Shown piece by piece: positions 18,137-25,650 of a stretch of 64,000 bases of DNA. The stretch covers positions 62,001 through 126,000 of the forward strand of contig JAHRWA010000010.1 in NCBI GenBank assembly GCA_019090455.1, in the 5' to 3' direction. Numbering within the stretch: position 1 is the first letter of the stretch; each line of letters opens with the position of its first letter. Position numbers and translations under genes: made by a program. A model generated the notes under the pieces. It made no database searches. It had not been told where the DNA came from and saw only the letters and a list, made by a program, of their open reading frames with translations. The DNA comes from Pseudomonadales bacterium. Lineage in GTDB: Bacteria; Pseudomonadota; Gammaproteobacteria; Pseudomonadales; DC-out160.

Positions 18137-19894
18137 TCAATTATTATTCGAAATACAACTCAATAAATTACGCTCAACAGCATCTAAGAAACCAAACATA
18201 TTCACAACGGTTTCGTTACTGGGATCAGACGTCTTTCCCTTTAAATCCCCTGTAATCGTACCCTGCCCTACGGTATCAATCAACGCGGTTTTGAGCGCTT
18301 CCGAATAGGCAACGAGATCTTTATTGTCATCCCGTAACCCCATCGTTTCCAAAGAATTGGCAACGGCAAACAATAGCGCCGAAGAATTAAAGTGAGCATC
18401 TTTACCATCAGATTCAATAAATTTCAAATAGAGGTCATGCGCTGTGCCATGGGGCGCTTCATACAGCATTGTTCCATCTTTACTTTCAATAATAGAACTC
18501 GCTGTCGCTAAACTACCGCCCAACGCGGCTGCGATATCAGAAAAAATATCACCATCCAGATTCAGAGCAGGATAAATTCCTTTTCGAGGGGGGTCGGTGA
18601 TCATCTTTTTAAGCTGACTGGATGGCCTCATCACCATAAAGGATGGAGGTTGAGTGTTATCCGCCACTAACTCTTGCCTAACTTCACGAATGACGGCACT
18701 GAACACATCATCATATTCCATGTATTCTCGCTTTAGGCCAAAATAGATTTCTTTGTCATTGTATGCCGCATCTCTAAAAACTTGACTTACCCAATCCTTT
18801 ATCGCTTCTCGGGAATTGGCCATAAATATGATAGGGTCGTTCTTTCGTATTTTTCGAGCGCACTTTTCCTCCCCATCCAAAACCACCTTTAATATGCCAT
18901 CTTCTACCGCTGGCATATTAAAACTGCCATATTGATCTCCACCTCCTGCACTCATGCGCGAGATAGAGACACTAAACTTTCGATCAGGGATGCCATATTT
19001 TTTCAGAGTCCGCACTAGCTTAAATAATTTTCTACCCGAAGTATTTTCTGGCACTCCCCATAAAGCTCGTTTTGGCGGATTAGAGATAATTCTCGCAGCT
19101 TGTGCATCGATGAGTTCGTAATGATAATCAATACCTGTTTTCTTAAATTTTTCTTTATACTCCTGCTCAAAAATATCTTCTATTACCTTTCTCATCACTC
19201 CGTCATATCCAGGAATAACGGTGTCTTTCAAACCCAAATAGGCATCTCGATTTTCAGAAATCGCTCTTTGGAAAAAATTATGGGCCCACTCTTCTACTTT
19301 AGAAATATCATTAGATGCCAATAACCAGGGATCTCCTTTTTCGATTTCACGTCGATGCAATTCAACAGGATCGCCGTTCTTGCCAACAAAAAGAACCTTA
19401 ATAATACCGGTCACTTTGGATAGCTCATTGTGACTATGTTTATTACCCCCTCCAGACATAGTCTCCACTTCAATGTCCCGACCAATCCAATCAGGGGTGA
19501 GTCGCTTGATATTATAGAAAGGGATATCTTCTCTCCTAATATTTCCACCGATCCCTTTACGAATAGCACCGTTCGGCGATTTAGTCGCAAGAGGGTCCAT
19601 CATTTTTCTGTCAATGGAGGGATGCTTTGCTAACAGGCCATCTAATTGCTCTCGATTTACGGTCATGCCAGCATTTTTAATACCGACACCATGCTGGATA
19701 AGCGCATCAATAGACTCATGTATAACTTTCCCGTTTGTCAGCACTCTGTTTTCCGCGGACAAATCGATTTCAATCAACTTAATGTCTAATTTGGACGATA
19801 TAAATTGCTCCACTACTCGCTCGAATGCCACTTGCGCCATTTCATCTCCGTGTAAAAGAACAAGAGGACTATTGACCTTAATTTTATTTTCCAT
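18137..19894 (-). CDS. Isocitrate dehydrogenase-like protein with duplicated clasp/small domain
   Basis: 585 residues against about 410 for the eukaryotic-type NADP isocitrate dehydrogenase it resembles. The large-domain start (LVLLHGDEMAQVAFERV) and the substrate loop KSPNGAIRKGIGGNIRRE (S106, N108, R112, R121) plus R131 fit the family. The central clasp/small-domain segment then appears twice: about 137-280 (GGGNKHSH, catalytic-type lysine K223 in GLKDT, aspartate D263 in LID) and about 303-442 (GGGDQYGS, K388 in GLKRE, but no matching LID aspartate). After the second copy the large domain resumes with metal ligands D447, D449 and D453 (LDGDIFSD), then EAPHGTAHD. Start ATG 19894 with AGGTG upstream. 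Oxidative decarboxylation of isocitrate or a related 2-hydroxy acid is likely; actual substrate is unproven. Confidence 0.8.
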   Translation of the reverse strand: MENKIKVNSPLVLLHGDEMAQVAFERVVEQFISSKLDIKLIEIDLSAENRVLTNGKVIHESIDALIQHGVGIKNAGMTVNREQLDGLLAKHPSIDRKMMDPLATKSPNGAIRKGIGGNIRREDIPFYNIKRLTPDWIGRDIEVETMSGGGNKHSHNELSKVTGIIKVLFVGKNGDPVELHRREIEKGDPWLLASNDISKVEEWAHNFFQRAISENRDAYLGLKDTVIPGYDGVMRKVIEDIFEQEYKEKFKKTGIDYHYELIDAQAARIISNPPKRALWGVPENTSGRKLFKLVRTLKKYGIPDRKFSVSISRMSAGGGDQYGSFNMPAVEDGILKVVLDGEEKCARKIRKNDPIIFMANSREAIKDWVSQVFRDAAYNDKEIYFGLKREYMEYDDVFSAVIREVRQELVADNTQPPSFMVMRPSSQLKKMITDPPRKGIYPALNLDGDIFSDIAAALGGSLATASSIIESKDGTMLYEAPHGTAHDLYLKFIESDGKDAHFNSSALLFAVANSLETMGLRDDNKDLVAYSEALKTALIDTVGQGTITGDLKGKTSDPSNETVVNMFGFLDAVERNLLSCISNNN

Positions 19895-20175
19895 AGAGAC
19901 ACCTAGTAACTCAAATTCATTTACAATTCGCTAATATATTAGATCAAAGATTCAACCTCTCTATTAGTTTAGTAGGCTATTTTGTAAATTCGAATCTAGG
20001 TGCCGAAGTAGCTATAGCCAACCGCAATGGCGATACGCCTTTACATAAATTCATTGAAGAAAAAGGAATATTTGATTCGTCCCTATATCTGTTTTTTGTT
20101 TGGACAAACATCGATTTAATTCTTACCATAACAAAATCACATTAATTGTTTCCATTTAGCCGAGAAGAGCTACTC

Positions 20176-20742
20176 ATGCGATCCTTAAGAAATCACTTTG
20201 CAGTTCTGGTTTTTATAATGAGCATTCTATGGGGAGTTCATCTTTTAAATTATTTTCTAGGATATTCACTCTCTAATTATGGGTTAATACCTAGAAATGT
20301 AGGACATCTATACGGAATTATCACTTCACCATTTTTGCATGCGGACTTCACCCACATCGTGAGTAATTCGATACCTCTTTGTTTTTTATCTCTACTTTGT
20401 CTGACACGAGGAAAAATTTTTTTCTTTGCCAATAGTCTATTTATCATTGTAATTGGCGGTGCTTCAGTATGGCTATTTGCTCGTTCGGCAAATCATATAG
20501 GTGCCAGTGGCTGGATATTCGGTTTATGGGGTCTTTGTATCGCTTCCGCTTGGTTTCAACGCAATTTACTTTCTATTACTGTTGCAACGATCGTCATCGT
20601 TTTATACGGCGGAATGATTTGGGGAGTTCTACCTTCGCATCCTAGCGTGTCTTTTGAAGGGCATTTCTTTGGAATGATAGCGGGTGTAATTGCGGCTTGG
20701 ATTGGTAAAAAGCAAAAAAAATCGAACGTGCAGAACGACTAA
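20176..20742 (+). CDS. Rhomboid family intramembrane serine protease
   Basis: 188 residues from ATG 20176 (GAAGAG seven bases upstream); a TTG ten codons earlier is less likely. About six membrane helices. Catalytic dyad: S111 in HIGASGWIFG and H163 in EGHFFGMIAG. HADFTHIVSNS (55-65) supplies the His/Asn oxyanion residues seen in GlpG. It cleaves membrane proteins within the bilayer; the substrate is unknown. It stands alone, diverging from the isocitrate dehydrogenase gene. Confidence 0.9.
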   Translation: MRSLRNHFAVLVFIMSILWGVHLLNYFLGYSLSNYGLIPRNVGHLYGIITSPFLHADFTHIVSNSIPLCFLSLLCLTRGKIFFFANSLFIIVIGGASVWLFARSANHIGASGWIFGLWGLCIASAWFQRNLLSITVATIVIVLYGGMIWGVLPSHPSVSFEGHFFGMIAGVIAAWIGKKQKKSNVQND

Positions 20743-20858
20743 CCACAAATTAGAAACTCGGCTTTTATTTATTTCACAAAGTTTGAATTATCTTGAATTA
20801 ACTAGTCTTTACCGGTTTTATGTTGCAATACACTACGGCTTTGTAGCGTGACTATGCA

Positions 20859-21212
20859 CTACGTCATCACACCAGGCCGAAACGGTCGATTTCCATTTCC
20901 ATTTCGTTGACCATAACCACCATTATTTCCAGCGTTTCTATTATTGTGATTATTTCCTTGTTTATTATAATTATTTTGATTATTTTGATTATTTTGATTA
21001 TTTTGGTTGTTTCGCGTACTAGATAATTTTACTTTTTTAGCAACCAGCCCCGATTTTTCGGCACCTACTTCAAACTCAACTCCTACACCAACCCTTAGAT
21101 ACTGGCAATTTAATAAATCTGCTTTTCGAACCATTATATCTGGTCCTTCACCATTATCTAAAAAGCCATAATTTTTATCTCGAAACCATTTTTTAACAGT
21201 TGTCTTCAACAC
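20859..21212 (-). CDS. Cold-shock-domain protein with Asn/Gln repeat tail
   Basis: 117 residues. Residues 3-65 form a CspA-like nucleic-acid-binding fold: VKKWFRDKNYGFL contains the RNP-1-like KNYGFL, followed by GPDIMVRKADL. The rest is low complexity: NNQ units, then NNHNNRN and a GGYGQRNGNG stretch like an RGG/RNA-binding tail. Likely an RNA chaperone. Start: GTG at 21212 with AAAGGT eight bases upstream; TTG is the next codon. A 9-bp tandem repeat encodes the tail. Normal CspA proteins are about 70 residues, so this is an extended form. Confidence 0.8.
   Translation of the reverse strand: MLKTTVKKWFRDKNYGFLDNGEGPDIMVRKADLLNCQYLRVGVGVEFEVGAEKSGLVAKKVKLSSTRNNQNNQNNQNNQNNYNKQGNNHNNRNAGNNGGYGQRNGNGNRPFRPGVMT
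20971..21006. repeat. 9-bp tandem repeat (4 copies) encoding NNQ units
   Basis: TTATTTTGA is repeated head to tail at 20971, 20980, 20989 and 20998 (last copy ends GG). It is in frame and a multiple of three, so copy-number change would lengthen or shorten the protein tail without a frameshift. Confidence 0.85.
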
Positions 21213-22117
21213 TATGTATTACCTTTACTTGTTTAAAAAACCAGCTATAACTGGCTTGCAACGACACTCCAGTTAAACCGAACTTGCCCAACACCATTGA
21301 GCCTAATGAATTTTGTAATCGGATAATGCAGAGAAATCTCTGAATTTCAATTTATGCCACATCTTTGTAATAGAACAACGCTCTAATACCATATGTATGT
21401 CTAAATACAATATTGCCGTCTCCTAAAACATAGAGATGCTACCGTTTATAGTTTAGACATAATCATTCTGCTTTGCCCTTCATAATCTAAAGTAACGAGA
21501 CCAATACCCTGCAAATGAGAGTGCATCTAATAACTAAATCATACAGAGTTCAGGTACCCTTCACCTAATCGCGAGTAATGTAATTCATTCAACATTGAAA
21601 TAACCCTCTTTTAATAACAATGTTTAATTTAGGGAATATGAAGAATGCTCACGCGACTAATTTTTTTAAAAATCTCAAGCGCCGTACGGTTTATATGGAA
21701 CCGTCAAAAAACAATGAATTGGCAAAATAGCTAACATTATTAGCAATTTCGTACATTGAGAGCAAGTTATCATACGTAAGACCTTTATGATAATTACCGC
21801 AATGTAGGCAAGAGCAACACGGATAAGATGCACAAGACAAAACTCGAGTCTTGTTATTGGGACTCTTTACCTAGGCAGTGAAAATGCACAATAAAATTTT
21901 TTCGTCTTAACAACCAAACTTTGAATAACTAAACTTGTAACGCATAAATTAAAACATATCCAAAGAATATCTGAGCAAAGTTCACTATTCAAGCACTGTC
22001 TCTGCTGCCTCCTACTAGCCCCTATTCATAAATATACTTATAATCAAATATCACAATCAACAAGATATTGTATTTTAAACTAAAAACAGCCCCTATCCGT
22101 ATCTAGATTAACGCTAA
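21213..22117. other. 900-base divergent intergenic region, csp-like / pbpG-like
   Basis: The longest gene-free stretch of the window. It contains the leaders of two divergent genes. I see a possible 30-codon frame at 21638-21730 and small stems (CCAG/CTGG at 21241-21254; AGAGAAATCTCT near 21330). No tRNA, repeat array or riboswitch was recognised. Long leaders are common for cold-shock genes. Confidence 0.5.
21638..21730 (+). CDS. Possible small ORF, 30 residues, unproven
   Basis: ATG at 21638 preceded by AGGGAAT, stop TAG at 21728-21730. The peptide is basic (contains FFKNLKRRTVY) and matches no family I know. It lies inside a long intergenic region and may be chance. The ribosome-binding-like sequence is only three to four bases from the ATG, closer than usual. 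Confidence 0.15.
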   Translation: MKNAHATNFFKNLKRRTVYMEPSKNNELAK

Positions 22118-23092
22118 ATGAGGTTACCCACTATTTTTGTCTTTCATGCTACCCTGCAATCAATTTCCAACAGTACCATAAAGTCATTTGTTCTTTTACT
22201 TTGTTTGTCTTCAATATTCTACTCCTTGCACACACAAGCTCAGATTCCTAGCGTAACTAAACAAAGCTTTAACGCAAAACTCGATAGGTCTAAAATTCAA
22301 CTTGGATCGGTACATGCAGCTGTGGTCGACATAGAGCAGCAAGGGACTTTATATTCAAAAAATGCAGACATTACTGTTCCTATTGCGTCCATCACTAAAC
22401 TCATGACAGCCGTTGTCGTCCTAGAATCAAATCAACCACTTAATGAATACATCGTAGTAAATAAACGGCAAAATCAAAGTAATAAAAATGCGTATTCAAG
22501 AATACGTCTTGAATCTAAGCTATCCCGTGGCAACCTATTACGCCTCGCCCTCATGTCATCAGAAAACTTGTCTGCAACCGTTTTAGCCTCAAATTATTCA
22601 GGAGGCCACAAGCAATTCATTAAAGCGATGAATCAAAAAGCAAAAGAACTCGAGATGCACAACACCCAATTTGTAGATGCTAATGGCTTATCACCCAAAA
22701 ATATATCTACCGCTGCTGATTTGGCTCGTCTAGCCACTGCTGCTTCCACATATCAACAAATTAGAATGTATTCCACTACGCCAACATATACAGCTAACTT
22801 TAAAAACCCCCGATACCGGCTGGGATACAGCAATACCAATCCACTTGTTCATAGAGATAACTGGAATATCCTGATAACAAAAACGGGATACATTCACGAA
22901 GCTGGTCGGTGCTTAGTAATGGTCGCAAACATTGAAGGCCGCTCGATCGCCTTTGTGTTGTTAAACTCTTTCGGAAAGAGAACTCCTATCGGAGATGCCG
23001 GCAGAGTGAAACGATGGCTGACTACGGGCTCCAGTGGTCCAATTATAGGAGCAGCCTTAAAATATGAACAAGAGAAATTGAAACAACTCTAA
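22118..23092 (+). CDS. pbpG: D-alanyl-D-alanine endopeptidase (PBP7/PbpG type)
   Basis: 324 residues with an N-terminal signal/anchor (about 22-41). The three penicillin-binding motifs are intact: SITK (91-94, nucleophile S91), SEN (148-150) and KTG near 249 (TKTGYIHEAGRCLVM). Family members cleave D-Ala-meso-DAP cross-links in peptidoglycan in the periplasm. Length fits PBP7/8 (about 310) rather than DacA (about 400), as there is no C-terminal amphipathic anchor domain. It is monocistronic as far as can be seen. Confidence 0.88.
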   Translation: MRLPTIFVFHATLQSISNSTIKSFVLLLCLSSIFYSLHTQAQIPSVTKQSFNAKLDRSKIQLGSVHAAVVDIEQQGTLYSKNADITVPIASITKLMTAVVVLESNQPLNEYIVVNKRQNQSNKNAYSRIRLESKLSRGNLLRLALMSSENLSATVLASNYSGGHKQFIKAMNQKAKELEMHNTQFVDANGLSPKNISTAADLARLATAASTYQQIRMYSTTPTYTANFKNPRYRLGYSNTNPLVHRDNWNILITKTGYIHEAGRCLVMVANIEGRSIAFVLLNSFGKRTPIGDAGRVKRWLTTGSSGPIIGAALKYEQEKLKQL

Positions 23093-23539
23093 ATATCAAC
23101 GGTACATTACATTGCTCATTGAAAGCGAAACATTCAATAAATCCTGTCAATTTAGATATAAAGACGCCCGTTTGCCCAAAACTAACGAACCCAAAGGAAT
23201 ACATTGCACCAGTTTCAGTATACCAAAAACATCCTACATCTTATTATATACCGTTCTTTTTTAAAGAAACCGCTACAACCAAACTCCCACGAATCAACAT
23301 CAAGCACACCAGCATCTTGGCTAGATTGATATTTAGTTATTTCATACGCCCAAACTAACACTTATATCCAAATTGTAATCTAAAAAGCCCTCCTAAAGAC
23401 TTGCTCCTTTCACTCTAAATACTTATTCTTCTGATCTCGATAATTTGGCCTATGACTTCAGCTCCTAACGATCTATAAAAACACCGTTTGGCATGGTCTC
23501 CAAATATTGCCGTTTAATAAAAAAAGGGGTTTGTAATTA
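23093..23539. other. Intergenic region, pbpG-like / TRAP permease
   Basis: About 450 AT-rich bases. A 79-codon frame at 23119-23358 starts with TTG, has no SD and an unusual composition, so I do not call it. AAAAGGGG about ten bases before 23540 serves the TRAP permease. No terminator hairpin was seen after pbpG. Confidence 0.5.
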
Positions 23540-25597
23540 ATGTCTAATGATGCAGTTTCTGAAAGCGGGGCCAGTAAAATATTACCTTCGCTTTGTATCC
23601 TATCATTACTAATTTTTGTTATTTTCGCTACCACGGCTGAAAATTTCCATTCGCAACTATTAAAAAGCGGTGTGAAGATATGGCCCAACTATGGAATTTT
23701 GAGGACAGATATTCCGACCCCATCTTGTGACCCGAATTTGGATATAGGCTCCCAACTCGTCATTTTGGAGGCTGCAAGTAAAGCATCAGCAGAAGATGAT
23801 CTATTTGCCGAGGAATTCAATCGAGAAGCCACATCCAGATCTTTAGCCAACCAAAAAGATCTTTGTAAAGAAAAGCATTTGGTCGCCGAGAAAAATCAAT
23901 CTCAAGTAACTTCCGCGGTAAAAATATACCGTTCTATTGAAACCTCAGTCGCAAAGCTAGTGTTATTTTCTCTAAACAGCCAACGCATTATTCTAGCCTT
24001 ACTTATCTTTGGCGGTGGCATGATCACAACATACCGGGTACACCACCTTGCTTTTCGTGCCGTAGAAACTGCACGGGATTATCGAACATCTACCGTCGCT
24101 CAACTAGGCAGCAATATCTTTTGCACTCTTTCCACCCTAACCTACCTAAAAAGCGTTCAAGCTGCCAATGTAGAAATGCCCAATATTGAAATCATTTACA
24201 TGATTATTATCGGTTTTGGGTCTATTGCACTACTGAATATATATCAGCTTTTCAAAATGCCCGCAAAATACGATAAAGAAGGTGGATCGATTTCTCATGC
24301 TTTGCTCACTGTACCCCTATTTGTCTACATGGTTATTGGATCAGGCTCCTACTTTATCATTTCAGAAAACCACCTAGCAGCGGTGGCGATATATTTTAGC
24401 CAGGTATTTGAATTTGCTGGAATTCCCGTCAGTGTCGCCTTATATATCTGGGTCGGAATTCTCTTGAAGCAAACAAGAATTGGTGAGCTCGTTTTCAATG
24501 TATTTAAACCCTGGAAATTACCCCCTGAATTATTGGCATTTGTAGCTATATTAATAATGGCCGTTCCAACAGCATACACTGGCGGCTCCGGTATCATAGT
24601 CCTAGCGATGGGAGTTGTAGTCTACGAAGAGTTACGTAGAGTCGGCACTAGGCGTCAGCTAGCGCTCGCCGCTACTGCTATGTCTGGCAGCTCGGGCGTA
24701 GTATTAAGACCCTGCATTTTAGTTCTTTTGATTGCGATGCTAAATAAGGAAGTGACCACGGACGAATTATACGGCTGGGGAATTAAAGTCTTTTTACTCA
24801 CTTTAGCTACCTTCTTCTTTTATGCCTTTATTACAAAAAAAGATCCGCTAAAAATTGCTTCGCCTAGTGAAGCATTAGGTCCAATGGGGCAGGCATTAAA
24901 GCTTTTGTTCCCCTACGTAGCGACAATCGGATTCGTAGTCATCACTTATGCTTTTTTGCTTGATGCATACATTGATGAGTTTACCGCCCCAATAATATTA
25001 CCGGTACTTCTAGTCGCAGTGATAATTTACGAAAGGACTAAAGGACTAAAAAATTATGCTTTTGAAAATGACGAACGTGCGAGCGATGTAAAGGGAGCGC
25101 TCGGTATGTCAATTAATGAGGCTGTAGTACATATTGGAGCGATTCTCTTTGTAATTGCCGGTGGCTTAGCAGCAGGCGGTGGAATTGAGCGATCAGGTAT
25201 TTACGATAATGTACCAGAACTTTTTAGTAACATATGGGTCGCCATGTCCTTTATAGTCGTCCTGCTAGTCATAATTGGAATGACAATGGATGCGATGGCC
25301 GCAGTTATTATGATAACAGGAACACTTGCCGCCATTGCATATCGGAACGGTATTGACCCCATCCACTTTTGGATGACAGTGCTAGTGGCTCTTGAGCTGG
25401 GCTTTTTAACCCCACCTGTTGCTTTAAATCATATTATGGTGAGACAAGTAGTTGGGGAAAAAGAAGCCGCATTGGCCGCCCTGGAAGGCGACACGTTTTA
25501 CTATCGCCACGAAAAAATACTTCTACCGCTACTTGTGATGGGAACGGCTGTATTAATAGTCGCTTTTGGCCCTCTCATTGTAGGCTACTCAAACTAG
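23540..25597 (+). CDS. Fused TRAP transporter permease (DctQM-like) with periplasmic insertion
   Basis: 685 residues, about 16 membrane helices. The C-terminal two-thirds is a TRAP large permease: TAYTGGSGIIVLAMGVVVYEEL near 350, AATAMSGSSGVVLRP near 380, and the final LGFLTPPVALNHIMVRQVVG. The N-terminal part supplies the small-permease helices. Between helix 1 (14-31) and helix 2 there is a hydrophilic, charged insertion (about 35-138) with two cysteines (C63, C109). TRAP carriers use the ion gradient and a DctP binding protein; none is encoded nearby. Expected substrates are organic acids, but the sequence does not tell which. Confidence 0.82.
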   Translation: MSNDAVSESGASKILPSLCILSLLIFVIFATTAENFHSQLLKSGVKIWPNYGILRTDIPTPSCDPNLDIGSQLVILEAASKASAEDDLFAEEFNREATSRSLANQKDLCKEKHLVAEKNQSQVTSAVKIYRSIETSVAKLVLFSLNSQRIILALLIFGGGMITTYRVHHLAFRAVETARDYRTSTVAQLGSNIFCTLSTLTYLKSVQAANVEMPNIEIIYMIIIGFGSIALLNIYQLFKMPAKYDKEGGSISHALLTVPLFVYMVIGSGSYFIISENHLAAVAIYFSQVFEFAGIPVSVALYIWVGILLKQTRIGELVFNVFKPWKLPPELLAFVAILIMAVPTAYTGGSGIIVLAMGVVVYEELRRVGTRRQLALAATAMSGSSGVVLRPCILVLLIAMLNKEVTTDELYGWGIKVFLLTLATFFFYAFITKKDPLKIASPSEALGPMGQALKLLFPYVATIGFVVITYAFLLDAYIDEFTAPIILPVLLVAVIIYERTKGLKNYAFENDERASDVKGALGMSINEAVVHIGAILFVIAGGLAAGGGIERSGIYDNVPELFSNIWVAMSFIVVLLVIIGMTMDAMAAVIMITGTLAAIAYRNGIDPIHFWMTVLVALELGFLTPPVALNHIMVRQVVGEKEAALAALEGDTFYYRHEKILLPLLVMGTAVLIVAFGPLIVGYSN

Positions 25598-25609
25598 CTA
25601 TTAACATGC

Positions 25610-25647
25610 AATACGGTTCTACTCATATATTAGGGTAGAACCGTATT
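25610..25647. terminator. Bidirectional hairpin between convergent genes
   Basis: Perfect 13-bp arms AATACGGTTCTAC (25610-25622) and GTAGAACCGTATT (25635-25647) around a 12-base loop. It lies between the TRAP permease stop (25597) and the stop of the convergent lipoprotein gene (25651). It lacks a clear T-tract, but location and perfect pairing make a shared terminator the best reading. Confidence 0.7.
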
Positions 25648-25650
25648 CCA

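Noticed and set aside
21510-21530. GCAAATGAGAGTGCAT, similar to the Fur-like site at 43350
   Set aside because: Too short and lacks the second half. It lies 600 bases from the nearest downstream start and no iron gene follows.
23119-23358. 79-codon plus-strand frame after pbpG
   Set aside because: TTG start, no SD, odd composition and no recognisable domain.
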